NCBI GenBank assembly: GCA_016699715.1 | Contig: CP065007.1 | Span: 1,798,001-1,862,000, forward strand | Direction: 5' to 3' | DNA length: 64,000 nt | DNA from: Candidatus Competibacteraceae bacterium | Lineage (GTDB): Bacteria; Pseudomonadota; Gammaproteobacteria; Competibacterales; Competibacteraceae | Part shown: piece after piece, positions 24,303 through 33,590 of the stretch | Layout of the letters: each line of letters opens with the position of its first letter | How positions within the stretch are numbered: position 1 is the stretch's first letter | Position numbers and translations under genes: made by a program | The notes under the pieces: generated by a model | Told to the model about the DNA's origin: nothing | The model's database searches: none | Seen by the model: only the letters and a program-made list of their open reading frames with translations

Positions 24303-26531
24303 TCACTGGTACACCGACGCTTTCCCGCGCCGATGGGGCACGACGGTCGGCGTTGCAAGCACCGCCTCCCGCTGGGCCGCCACCTCGACGGCCAGCCGGT
24401 CGTGGAACGCCCCGGCGCTGGGGGTTTCGTCCCACAACTCGTACTGGCGGACCACGGCGGCAAAATCACCAGGCGTGAGCCGCTCCAGCCGCCGCACTTC
24501 GGCCTCATAATCCTCCGCCTCGGCCAGCTCGCCGCCCAGCCGGACGAACTCCTGCGCGAACAGGCCCCAGCGTTGATTGGGCTTGAGGGGATCGAAGCGG
24601 ATCTTCCACGGGAAGCGGCGCCGGCTGGCCGGGTCCAGCGTCTCCATGCGATTGGTGGTGGCGATGAAGATCCCCTCGAACGCCTCCATCTGGGTCAGCA
24701 GCTCGTTGACCTGGGTCACTTCCCAGGACTGGTGGGCACCGCGCCGGTCGCGCAGGAAGGAATCGGCCTCGTCCAATACCAACACCGCGTCGTGCTGGCG
24801 GGCCTCGTCGAACATCGCGGCGATCCCCTGTTCCGTCTGGCCGACATACATGCCGAGCAGGTCGGAGGCGCGCTTGACCAACAGCGGTTTTTCCAACCGG
24901 TCGGCGAGATGGCGGGCCAGCTCCGACTTGCCGGTGCCGGCCGGCCCGTGGAAGCAGAACACCCCGTGCGGGCGGCGCTGGAGGGCGGCGATCAGCTTCG
25001 GGATATCCTGATCGACGTTGAGAAAACGCAGATCGTAGCCGGTCGGCACGCGGGGGCGGGCCGGCGCGCGTTGCTGCCGGAGCAGCGTGACCGAACCGTC
25101 CAGCGCTTGCCGCACCAGCGCCCGGTTCGTCTCCAGGTCGCCATTGCCGGCGTGGCGAGCCAGCTTGGCGGCCCGTTCCAGTTGCGCCGGGGTCAACTGT
25201 TCGTGGGCGGCGATCCGCGCCAGCCAGTCGTCCGCCCCCGCCCAATCACCGAGATGGTGGCGGGCGATCTCGATCCGCACCGACGGCGGCGGGGTCGAGA
25301 AGCGGATCGAATAATCGAAGCGCCGCAGATAGGCCCGGTTCATCGAATCGGCGTCATTGGTGAGCCACAGCGCCGGCGCCGGGTTGTGTTCCAGGGTGCG
25401 ATTCATCCACGCCTTGCCGGCGGTGGCGCCGTCGCCCCGCCCGCCGAACAGCCGGTCGAAGGGGTCGCGCTCGAACACGTCTTCCACCTCGTCGAACAGC
25501 AGCAGGGCGCGATCGCGCCGGGCCAGCAGCCGCTGACCGAGGTTGAAGGCCCGCAGCCGCTGCTCGCCCCGGATGGGGTCGCCATCCTCGTCGGCGTAAT
25601 CGACTTCGTACAGTGCCGCGCCCACCGCTTCGGCCAGCACGGCGGCGTATTCGGTCTTGCCCACGCCGGGCGGGCCGTACAGCAACAGGTTGGTGCCGGG
25701 GATTTTGTGTTGCAACGCCGCCCGCAACAAGCCGGACGCCGCCGCCGTGTCCCTGGCGAGATGCGGAAAATTGGCCAGGCTCAGGGTGCGCCGGGGCGAG
25801 CGCTTGAGGAAGCAGGCCATCAAGCCCTCGGCGTCGGTGTGGATGCTAAACAGGCGATTCGGCAGGTCCCGCCGAATGCTGATCTTGTCTTCCAGATCGA
25901 CGCAGGCCGGCGCGACCTCGATCAGGCCGGTGCTGGACAACAAGGCGGTGGGACTCAACGCCGCGCGGATCTCCTCTTGCGGCAAGCCGGTCAAGCGCGC
26001 CAGTAGCTTATGCAGCAGCCGGGTCGGCATGGCGCACGACTGTGCCGCGATGGCCTGATGGAAGGCGAGATCCCCGTGCAGTAGCGTGCTAAAGCACAGC
26101 ACGGCTTGATCGGCCAGCGTCAGGCCCAGCAATTCGGCGAGCCAGCCGATGTTGCGCACCAGCGGCAGGTCCGGGTCCACGGGAATCCGCGCCAGTTCCG
26201 CGCGCCGCTGCTGGAGGCGCTGGACGAACCGATCCGGCGACCGCCGGCGCTGCTCCTCGTCTTCGTCTTCGTCCTCGTCCGCCTCGTCCGCCTCGTCCGA
26301 CCCGGCGACATCGAGTGCGGTCAGGCCGGTCAGGGCGAGGAACTCGTCGTTGTCCCAATGCCCGGAATGATGAAAGCGGTGACGACGGTGTCCGGTTCGC
26401 GCCCCCTGGAGCAGCAGGGCGAGGTCGATGAGCCAGCGGCCCAGCAAGGCCCGATAGGCGGCGGTGTCGTCGTCGTCCAGCGCGGTGAGCGTGGCGATGG
26501 GGCTGACGTGCAGATAACGGGGGAGGGTCAT
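24303..26531 (-). CDS. Double AAA+ ATPase with acidic linker
   Basis: 742 residues from ATG 26531 (MTLPRYLHVSP). Two AAA+ modules: the first with Walker A GPPGVGKTE (~285) and Walker B LLLFDEVED; the second with GPAGTGKSE (~528), VLVLDEADSF, and sensor/arginine-finger segment ATTNRMETLDPASRRRF. An acidic tract of Asp/Glu with few other residues lies near residues 76-92 (EADEADEDEDEDEE), followed by a basic patch. The N-terminal helical region resembles those of CbbX/Spastin-like regulatory ATPases. Predicted to remodel the VIT-VWA partner encoded downstream. Divergent from a frameshifted gene and a WYL regulator. Confidence 0.85.
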   Translation of the reverse strand: MTLPRYLHVSPIATLTALDDDDTAAYRALLGRWLIDLALLLQGARTGHRRHRFHHSGHWDNDEFLALTGLTALDVAGSDEADEADEDEDEDEEQRRRSPDRFVQRLQQRRAELARIPVDPDLPLVRNIGWLAELLGLTLADQAVLCFSTLLHGDLAFHQAIAAQSCAMPTRLLHKLLARLTGLPQEEIRAALSPTALLSSTGLIEVAPACVDLEDKISIRRDLPNRLFSIHTDAEGLMACFLKRSPRRTLSLANFPHLARDTAAASGLLRAALQHKIPGTNLLLYGPPGVGKTEYAAVLAEAVGAALYEVDYADEDGDPIRGEQRLRAFNLGQRLLARRDRALLLFDEVEDVFERDPFDRLFGGRGDGATAGKAWMNRTLEHNPAPALWLTNDADSMNRAYLRRFDYSIRFSTPPPSVRIEIARHHLGDWAGADDWLARIAAHEQLTPAQLERAAKLARHAGNGDLETNRALVRQALDGSVTLLRQQRAPARPRVPTGYDLRFLNVDQDIPKLIAALQRRPHGVFCFHGPAGTGKSELARHLADRLEKPLLVKRASDLLGMYVGQTEQGIAAMFDEARQHDAVLVLDEADSFLRDRRGAHQSWEVTQVNELLTQMEAFEGIFIATTNRMETLDPASRRRFPWKIRFDPLKPNQRWGLFAQEFVRLGGELAEAEDYEAEVRRLERLTPGDFAAVVRQYELWDETPSAGAFHDRLAVEVAAQREAVLATPTVVPHRRGKASVYQ

Positions 26532-26785
26532 GCGAGGCTCCAGGGAGATCAGGGAACAGCGCCAAGCATATGATGAGCATCCGACAGGATGCGTCGGATG
26601 GGTTGCGGCGACATGCAGATGATGCGGATGCGGGTCGAATGCCCTCATCCGACGCAACTCGTCGCACGGGTGCGGTAGTCTTAATGCCTGACTCGACGCC
26701 GCCCGAGCCCCCCGAGCCACCCCGAGCCCCCCACTCGCTCACCCGAAGGCTATCGCCATGCCCCGCAAATCGACCCTGGACCCCA

Positions 26786-27216
26786 AGTGAAGGCCCTGCT
26801 GGATCACCTTGATCTCGACGATAGCGATCACGAGTTACTCGTCGAGGCCCACCGAAGACACCGCCGACCGCTTGCGCACCTTGCACCAGCGCCTGAGCAA
26901 TGGCCGGGAAAACGCCTTGCGTCCCGGAATGCTGGCGATGTGGAAACCAGGCCTGAAAAATCGCCGGTTTCCGGCTTACGGTCAACCGGCCATGGTGGTC
27001 GACGTGCTCGATCCGCCCCGGCTCGATCACGAAGACGAAGCCGGATCGCCTTACTATCGGGAGCCGCTCAATCTGCTGTTGGGCCTGCTGTGGGAGACCG
27101 GCGATTTCCTCGTCTATCATTTTGATCGGCGTCGGTTCCAGCCGTATGAGGCACCCGATCCGCCGAACCGGTCGCCTTCTCGTCGGGCAGGAAATTTCTC
27201 CAGTAAGTCTGGATAA
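26786..27216 (+). pseudogene. Frameshifted conserved hypothetical gene upstream of WYL regulator
   Basis: From a GTG at 26786 one frame reads VKALLDHLDLDDSDHELLVEA; near 26850 a one-base shift is needed to continue as TEDTADRLRTLHQRLSNGREN and then LRPGMLAMWKPGLKNRRFPA, with a coherent protein to 27216 (ending RRFQPYEAP...). A further frame starting at ATG 26758 (MPRKSTLDPK) stops just before. The smooth character of the joined translation suggests a real ~140-residue protein broken by a single indel, or a sequencing error. No domain recognised. Confidence 0.6.
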
Positions 27217-27283
27217 TCACCTCGTCGGGCACCGCCGAGCGGTGCCCGATCCGCCGCCGCCTTCCCTGAACACGACGAGCCCT

Positions 27284-28384
27284 ATGAAAGAAGACGCCAT
27301 CACCACCTTCAGTCGCCGCCTGGGCATTCTGGCGATGTTCAAGGGCCGCGAGCCGCTGACCGCCCAGAGGATCTTCACGCGCTTGCAGAGTATCGGTGAG
27401 GAAATGGATGAGCGTTCGGTGCAACGCGCCCTGGCGCTGCTGGGCGAGGCCGGTTTTCTGGAAGTCGTGCATCCCGGCGCCAAGCCCTTGCAGTGGCGCT
27501 GGCCCGAGCGCAAGAAAGTCATCACCCTGCCCCGCCTGTCCGATCAGGAGGTGCTGGCGTTTCGGCTGCTGGAGCTGTTTTTGAAGCCGCTGCTGCCTCA
27601 GGAGTCTTACCGGGCGCTGCGGCCCTATTTCGAGACCGCGCGCGGCGAACTCGACCAGATGTCGTTCTGGGCGCCGGTCAAAAAATGGGAGACGAAGGTG
27701 CGGGTGGTGCCGCCGGTCCAGCCGCTGCTGCCGCCGGAGCCGCCGGTCGCGCTGGTGTCGGCGGCGGCGCGGGAGGATTGGCGTTGCCACCAGAAGCAGG
27801 TACGCGATACCGTATTGACGGCCTTGTTCGAGAACCGGCAGTGTCAAATCGACTACCAGCAGCTCTGGCGGGATGAACCGGCCCACTGGACGATTCATCC
27901 CCTGGTTTATCTGCAACGTGGGCCGGCCTTTTACTTGCTCTGCACCATCGACGAACATACCGATGTGCGGCAGTTGGCGGTGCATCGGATGCTCTCCGCC
28001 ACGATGCTGGACCGGAAAGCGAGCCGGCCGGCGGAGTTCGACCCGGATCGGGAAGTGGAGCGCAGTCAGGGCATGGGGGGTAGCGGCGAACCGTTGCGAC
28101 TGGTGGCCCGGTTCTGGAAACGGGCCGGGCTGCATCTGCTGGAAACCCGGCTGGCCGCCGATCAGGTGATGGAGGATGAGGGCGACGACCATGTCCGGCT
28201 GACCGCCACCGTCAACGACACCGCGCAATTGCGCTGGTGGCTGCTGTCGTTCGGTTCCAAGGTGGAGGTGCTGGAGCCGGCTCGCTTGCGGGAGGAGATG
28301 GCGAATCAGGCGTATTGGATGAATCGGCTGTATGCGAGGCCAAATCCGCCACCGGAGGGTGCGTTCGATCTGGATCTGTCATGA
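27284..28384 (+). CDS. WYL-domain transcriptional regulator
   Basis: 366 residues from ATG 27284. N-terminal winged-helix (SRRLGILAMFKGREPLTAQRIF, in part REPLTAQRIFTRL) and a C-terminal WYL domain: QCQIDYQQLWRDEPAHWTIHPL (in part), LVYLQRGPAFYLLCTID and the RQLAVHRM motif, followed by the WCX-type tail (LVARFWKRAG...). Such regulators sense nucleic-acid or nucleotide ligands and often control defence genes. It is divergent from the AAA+/VIT-VWA operon and probably regulates it (inference from arrangement). Confidence 0.85.
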   Translation: MKEDAITTFSRRLGILAMFKGREPLTAQRIFTRLQSIGEEMDERSVQRALALLGEAGFLEVVHPGAKPLQWRWPERKKVITLPRLSDQEVLAFRLLELFLKPLLPQESYRALRPYFETARGELDQMSFWAPVKKWETKVRVVPPVQPLLPPEPPVALVSAAAREDWRCHQKQVRDTVLTALFENRQCQIDYQQLWRDEPAHWTIHPLVYLQRGPAFYLLCTIDEHTDVRQLAVHRMLSATMLDRKASRPAEFDPDREVERSQGMGGSGEPLRLVARFWKRAGLHLLETRLAADQVMEDEGDDHVRLTATVNDTAQLRWWLLSFGSKVEVLEPARLREEMANQAYWMNRLYARPNPPPEGAFDLDLS

Positions 28385-28455
28385 TTTGGTTATGGCGAAT
28401 TCAGCCAGTTTTCCATTCAATCGCCAGCGGATCGCGGAAAGCAAGAGGCCCGCGC

Positions 28456-29116
28456 ATGAACGAAACCAAACTTTTGGCGATTCTCGCCCGTGGCGAGGAC
28501 AGCCGACATCAGTTCAAGGAAAACATCGGCAACATGGATTCACTGGCCGCCGAATGGGTGGCGTTCTCCAACTCCGGCGGCGGCCTGTTGATCGTGGGCG
28601 CGAACGATGCCGGTGCAGTGCTGGGGTTGACCGCCGCCGACATCGGTCGCTGGAATCAATTGCTCTCCAATGTGGCATCCCAGTCGGTGCGTCCACCCAT
28701 CCATCCGATTTCGCTCAATATCCAGACGGCGGAGGGTCTGCTCATGGTGATCCAGACCCCAGACGGTCTGAATCAGCCCTACACCGATAATCAGGGGCGG
28801 ATTTGGGTCAAGAACGGCGCCGACAAGCGGCATATGACTGCCCGTGAGGAAATGCAGCGGCTGTTTCAGCAAGCCGGACTGATTTATGCCGACGAAGTCC
28901 CGGTTTCGGGGACCACGGTCGCGGATATCGATCATCGAGCACTGGAGGAGTACTTTGAAAACCGCTATCGGGAACCGTTGGAGGAGACCGATCAGTCCTT
29001 GGAGCAGTCGTTACGGAATATGGGACTGGCTCGCGATGGCGCGCTGACTCTGGCGGGATTGTTGTTGTTCGCTAAAAAGCCGGAGCGGTTTCGCCCGGCC
29101 TTCATGCTCAAAGCGG
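28456..29116 (+). pseudogene. AlbA_2 (Schlafen-like) protein, truncated by IS3 element
   Basis: About 220 residues of a putative DNA-binding/ATP-binding AlbA_2 protein: EDSRHQFKENI near the start, EWVAFSNSGGGLLIVGANDAGAVLG (in part NSGGGLLIVGANDAG), GRIWVKNGADKRHMTAREE and the C-terminal helix-rich region (LTLAGLLLFAKKPERFRPAF). It is cut after FMLKA at 29116 where the IS3 derivative begins; no continuation is found beyond the element, so the 3' part was deleted. The frame runs on into the element by chance. Confidence 0.8.
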
Positions 29117-29604
29117 TGGTCCCGGTTTACTGGACAAAATTTTGCCAGGTTGAAGTGGGTTTCTGCGGTTTAGGCTGCTTGTTGGGTAGGCAGCAGCTTA
29201 AAGTACACGCTATCGGGGGTTTTACCGTCAAGCGAGGAATGTGGGTGCCGTTCATTGTAAAACTTGAATTCTCCATCGCCAACCAGCCAATCTTGGCGTG
29301 GAGTTCCTTCACGTCCGACCCGGTACCTTCGCTCCGCTCCGCCGCCGTGGCGAACACAGCGCTGGCCCGTTCCTGGAGCTGGCTCTTCCATTGGGTAATC
29401 TGGTTAACATGGACTTCAAATGGTTCCGCCAACGCCGCCAGGGTCTTGTCGCCCTTGAGCGCCGCCAAGGCCACCTTGGCCTTGAAGACCGCCAAGTGGT
29501 TTCTTCTCATTCTTTTCATCTCTGTTCTCCGGTGTCAGCCCCGTGAAGGGCCGGTCATTGGAACAGAAACTCCACTTAAGCAGGCGTCCTATTTTCCGGG
29601 GCCA
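29117..29604 (-). mobile_element. Internally deleted IS3-family element (488 bp)
   Basis: Imperfect inverted ends: TGGTCCCGG from 29117 and TGGCCCCGG read inward from 29604, each followed ~35 bases in by an AAGTGG(A/G)GTTTCTG-like block. Inside, minus strand, is the start of OrfA (RRNHLAVFKAKVALAALKGD, then the helix-turn-helix LAEPFEVHVNQITQWKSQL) joined near 29290 to the end of OrfB (FYNERHPHSSLDGKTPDSVY, stop 29170). The whole integrase core is missing. No target duplication remains, consistent with an adjacent deletion. Confidence 0.85.
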
Positions 29605-29661
29605 CCTCTCTAATCATTGCAGGTCGCTACACTTAACCCGTCTAAGTTGATAATTAAGATT

Positions 29662-29871
29662 ATGAAATATAACATTTTAATCCGTGATACCCGACATACT
29701 AGCTTTAAGTGGCGACGAATCGGCACCGCCGAAACGTATCCGGAAGCCGGACGTACTGCGGTGCAATTCGCGAAGCCGTTTGTTGAGGTGAAAATCGTCA
29801 GCGCAACCGAATATGTCAACCTGCTAATCGACGGCAAAATTAAGCGGGAATGGCCTACAAGGAAGTGTTAG
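29662..29871 (+). CDS. Small hypothetical protein
   Basis: 69 residues from ATG 29662 (MKYNILIRDTRHTSFKWRRI), lower GC than its surroundings. Alternating charged and hydrophobic residues with a basic C-terminus (KIKREWPTRKC) suggest a small folded protein, but no family is recognised. It is followed 18 bases later by a strong hairpin, which supports it as a real transcription unit. Confidence 0.45.
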   Translation: MKYNILIRDTRHTSFKWRRIGTAETYPEAGRTAVQFAKPFVEVKIVSATEYVNLLIDGKIKREWPTRKC

Positions 29872-29889
29872 AACCGTTATAAGCAGAAG

Positions 29890-29918
29890 CCGAGCAGCCC
29901 ACGAAGCCGGCTGCTCGG
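29890..29918 (+). terminator. Probable stem-loop after the small hypothetical gene
   Basis: CCGAGCAGCC (29890-29899) pairs with GGCTGCTCGG (29909-29918) around a nine-base loop, 18 bases after the stop of the small gene. There is no strong T-run after it, so termination strength is uncertain. Confidence 0.5.
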
Positions 29919-30197
29919 AACGCCAGAAGGTAACGTCGCATCATCACCAAGTCGAAAATTCAAGATTATTTCCTAAGCACCTACTTATGTAGGTTAGATT
30001 GCACAGTAACCATATTTGGTTACTAACCACGCAACAAACCAATCACCCACAACTCACCTGGCATCGTTGAGGTTTACCAATTGCACCGTGGTCCTTCAAG
30101 AGTTTTTATGGGCTGCATAGCCTCGCAGGAATTAAAACCAAAGCGAAAGCTATTTGTCGGACTGCGTCTTCTCGCCGCATCGACGACGGGCCGCCAT
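29919..30197. other. AT-rich spacer without recognised gene
   Basis: From the hairpin to the PP2C stop, no start-plus-domain combination is seen. Short direct motifs such as GGTTAC/GTAACC occur (about 29925-30030), without forming an obvious repeat array. Confidence 0.4.
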
Positions 30198-30995
30198 TCA
30201 TAGAGCCACCCTCGCCACCACCAGCGCCAGATTATCCTTCGCCCCATGCACCCAAACTGCGTCCCGCCAAACCTGGGTTTGGGCCGCCACCTCCAGCAGT
30301 GGATCGAACAAATCCCACAGCTTTTCTTCCCCGATCTCGTCATGGATGCCATCGCTGCACAGTACCAGCCTATCGCCCGCTTCCAGCGCGACCACGACCC
30401 GATGAATGGCGAAATCGTTTTCCTCGGGGTCGGCGCACAACACATGAGCCAGCGCCCCATACAGGCTGGCATATTCCGTTTCCGGCGACGCTTCACCCCG
30501 GTCGATCATGCCCTGCAAGACCGTGTGATCCTTGCTCAGCCGCCGCCATCGTCCTTCCCGGTTCACCTGATACACCCGCGAGTCACCCACGTTCAGTATA
30601 GCCGCCTGTTGGCCCCGAACATGCGCGACCGCGAGGGTGGTCGCCGCGCCGAAAGTTTTCGGATGATCGGCCAGTTTCTCGGCCCGTCGAGCCTGCGCCT
30701 GTCGCACATGCCGGTGGGCGACGAAGCCGTCCTGTAGCCATTCCGGGTGATCTCGAACCGCCTTGGCGAGTTCCTCCAGCACGATCCGGCTGGCCTGTTG
30801 CGGCGCGATCCGGGAATCGCCGCCACTGCTCGCCACCCCGTCGGCGACCGCCAGCAGCGCCTCGTCCGACGCCAGGGACAACGCGGTGATCGGTAATACG
30901 GGAACCTGATAAATGGCGCCGTCGATCAGGATGCAGTCCTGCTGCCGACGGCAGACTTGGCCTCGGTGCAGGGTATAGGCGAGCGTCAACATCAT
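30198..30995 (-). CDS. PP2C-family Ser/Thr protein phosphatase
   Basis: 265 residues from ATG 30995. Metal-binding motifs: ALLAVADGVASSGGDSRIAP (in part VADGVASSGG), NVGDSRVYQV near the middle, SKDHTVLQGMIDRGE, RLVLCSDGIHDEIG, and the final KDNLALVVARV containing the DN pair. This is a stand-alone PPM phosphatase probably countering Ser/Thr kinases; the only eukaryotic-like kinase in the window is at 43001. It lies in the accessory block between an IS3 relic and a DUF2779 pseudogene. Confidence 0.88.
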   Translation of the reverse strand: MMLTLAYTLHRGQVCRRQQDCILIDGAIYQVPVLPITALSLASDEALLAVADGVASSGGDSRIAPQQASRIVLEELAKAVRDHPEWLQDGFVAHRHVRQAQARRAEKLADHPKTFGAATTLAVAHVRGQQAAILNVGDSRVYQVNREGRWRRLSKDHTVLQGMIDRGEASPETEYASLYGALAHVLCADPEENDFAIHRVVVALEAGDRLVLCSDGIHDEIGEEKLWDLFDPLLEVAAQTQVWRDAVWVHGAKDNLALVVARVAL

Positions 30996-31225
30996 GCCGA
31001 ATCCTGCGTTGCCGGAGGGGCGATTTTTCTCAAGGGCACATTTTATTCGAGGAAACTCGGACCCCACCCGATAGCGCTGGGTGGGTCTTTACCCAGTCAC
31101 CGGCCCGTTCGGTTAGCGGCCTTCGCGAACGATCTACCCGCCAAGCGACGCTGGGCGTCGCCCCCTGCCGGTCACAACCATCGCGACCGCCACGACCCTT
31201 GGCGGTTTCCTCCAACTCACCGATG

Positions 31226-32680
31226 CTACGGCGGGGTCTCCGCCAAAAACCCCGCCAGCCGCACCAGCGCCAGCGTATCCCGACAACAATATTCGGCCAA
31301 GGCCACCCGCAGCTCGGCGCACCGCTCGATGGGAGTCTCGGGGTGATACAGCTCCCGCCAAGCACCGCTGGCCGCGTTGCCATCACCAATGGCGAGTTCA
31401 CCGTAATCCAAATCGGGTGCTATCGTCGGTAGCACCGCCTTGAGCGACCCGCCTCCTTTCATCGCGGGGTGGCAGTAGTACCGTTCGGTCAGGGGCTTGA
31501 GATCGACCACCCGCGCGATCAGGGCGGTAAGGATCGGCACAAGGTCGGGATAGGTCTGGGCGAGTTCCCGGAGCCGCCCGACCTCGAATCCCCGGTTGTA
31601 CACGAATACCGCCCCGGCATCGCCCACCGTATCAAGCAGGGTCTCGGCAAAGGCGCGGCGCGGGTCATCCCCGCCCTTGGCCAAAAAGGCATGGTGCGCC
31701 AGTTGGCCGGGTGCGGTTTCGACGTGACAGGACCATTGCACCACCAGTTATTGATAGGGTCGCGTTCCGACCCACGGTGGCACCGCCACCTGCATCGATT
31801 CGAAGTCCAGGTAATAGCGTGGATACGTCAAGCGCTTCAGGAGCACCGCCGCCGCCGGATCGCGCTCGACCGCCCCCGACTGAATCACTCGCGCAACCCG
31901 AGCCTGCCTGGGCGTCAGCGGAGTGTCGGCCGGGATGTCGCGCACGTCCGCGATGCCCCGATCCACCAAACCTTGCAAGCGCTGACCGGAAAGCCGGGGC
32001 AGGCAACCAAGCGGATAGTCGGGTGGCGAGGGTTGGCCGGGGCCGCAATGGGACTGGAACGGACAGTTGTAATACCGTTTACCGATAGGTTTTGTATTTT
32101 CAGGTCAAAAACAGCGCCATTCGTCATACCTGCTTTCGCGGGTATGACGGAATAGCAAGAGCCATGAAAGCGAAAACCTACCGGGAAACGGTATAAGGAC
32201 TGTGGCACTGTGGGCCGGGGACGATGGTGGGTTCCGCTCCGGCCAGGGTGGCGCGCGCGTCGGCGACCCATTGAGGCACGGCGGGCAGGAGACCCGCCAT
32301 GTCGGTATCCAGCAGGTTCGGTTTCAACAAGCCCCGATAGTCGCCACTGCCGAGATAGACGAAGGTGGCATCGACGTGCGCCAGTTCGACCCCGGTCAGG
32401 GAAAGCGTGGCGCCGATCACCCAGGCTTGAATCGCGCAATCCTCCCGATGCTCGTCCTTGATCCGGGTGCTGGCCTTGACCTCGCGCAAGCGGTAGCCGC
32501 CGGCTTCCGGCAGCAGCAGATCGGCGCGGACCAGCACGCCGTCGCGCTGAAAGGTGGCCTCGAACAAGGGCCGGTCGGGCTGCTCGGCCAGCGCTTGGCG
32601 GGTCAATTCCAGCGCTTCCACCAAGTTCTCGCCCTTGATCAAAATGCCGTTCGGATACAGGCTTCGAGCGATGTCCCCGA
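31226..32680 (-). pseudogene. DUF2779 protein gene, broken by a MITE, a stop and truncation
   Basis: Pieces in order on the minus strand: GDIARSLYPNG and REVKASTRIKDEHREDCAIQAW (in part VKASTRIKDEHRED; nuclease-like core) from 32680; the segment PGPQCHSPY, then 121 bases of MITE (32073-32193), then NCPFQSHCGPGQP which completes a cysteine cluster; YYLDFESMQVAVP; an in-frame TAA at 31748-31750; then VQWSCHVETAPGQ to the end at 31226. Removing the MITE with one target copy rejoins the frame exactly. The first ~40 codons are missing because of a junction with modC at 32680. DUF2779 proteins combine an Fe-S RecB-like nuclease with a DEDD-like domain. Confidence 0.8.
32073..32193 (-). mobile_element. 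MITE copy A (121 bp) with TAA/TTA target duplication
   Basis: Begins TACCGTTTACCGATAGG and ends as the complement of TACCGTTTCCCGGTAGG at 32193, flanked by TAA on both sides (32070-32072, 32194-32196). The core holds GTCATACC...GGTATGAC arms like those of copies B and C. Inserted in the DUF2779 gene. Confidence 0.85.
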
Positions 32681-33590
32681 ACGGCGATACGCTGTTCGAC
32701 GCTCGCCGGCGCATCGACCGACCGCCGCACCGCCGCCGGGTCGGGCTGGTGTTTCAGGACAGCCAGTTGTTCCCCCATCTCTCGGTCGAACACAACCTGT
32801 TGTACGGCTTCAACTTGCTGTCACCGGGGGACCGCCGCTTTGCCCTGACGCAAATTCTCGACCTGCTGGACATCGGCCATCTGCTCCAGCGCCGGCCGCG
32901 CCACCTGTCCGGTGGCGAGCGGCAGCGGGTGGCGCTGGGCCGCACTCTGCTGGCCTCGCCGCGCCTGCTGCTGCTGCTGCTGGACAAACACCGCTGGCGG
33001 CGCTGGACGAAGGCCGCAAGCAGCAGATCCTGCCGTTCCTGCGCCGGGTGCGAGATGAACTGCGCCTGCCGATGCTGTACCTCAGTCACGCCATCAACGA
33101 GATTCTGTACCTGACCTCGCATCTGGCGGTGATGGAACACGGTCAAATCCTGGGACAAGGCGCGTTTGCGGACGTGATCCGGCAGGACCGGACGCTGCAC
33201 TTGGCGCGTTCGCTGGGTCTGGAAAACGTGTTGCGGGCGACCGTGTTGCGGCACGAGCCGGAGGCTGGCCGCATCACGGTTTGCCACGATCATCACGAAC
33301 TGCATCTACCGCTCTCGACCCTGCCGCCAGGCGCCGAAACCTGGATCGCGCTACGCGCCGCCGACGTCGCCCTTCATCCCGTGCCCGACATCACCATCCA
33401 GAACCAGGTGCCAGGCCGCATCCTCGGCTTGCGACAAATCGCCGACCGCGTACTGGCGGAGGTGGACGTGGGCGTGCCGATTCTGGCCGAAATTACACTT
33501 AAAGCCATGCGGGATTTACAATTGACGGAAGGCGATGCCGTTTATTGTCTGTTCAAGGTCCGGGCCTGGCATTATCTCGGGGCGCATTGA
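32680..33590 (+). pseudogene. modC: Broken molybdate ABC transporter ATPase
   Basis: The gene starts abruptly inside ModC at NGDTLFDARRRI; the Walker A region (~45 codons) is absent. Then come RRVGLVFQDSQLFPHLSVEHN (Q-loop, in part VFQDSQLFPH) and LSGGERQRVALGR (signature). At Walker B (near 32980) the sequence reads LLLLLLDKH instead of LLLDEP and the frame changes; LAALDEGRKQQILPF, YLSHAINEI (H-loop) and a Mop/TOBE domain follow to 33590. Missing Walker A and ruined Walker B make it inactive. Opposite-strand DUF2779 is cut at the same point, so a deletion joined the two genes. Confidence 0.88.

Noticed and set aside
21543..30995. TerY-P-like triad (VWA protein, PP2C phosphatase, kinase)
   Set aside because: The VWA and PP2C genes are separated by other genes and mobile DNA, and no kinase is adjacent; the AAA+/VIT-VWA/WYL grouping explains the layout better.
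31748..31750. TAA as a recoding signal in the DUF2779 gene
   Set aside because: The gene also has a MITE insertion and lacks its N-terminus, so an ordinary nonsense mutation in a pseudogene is simpler.
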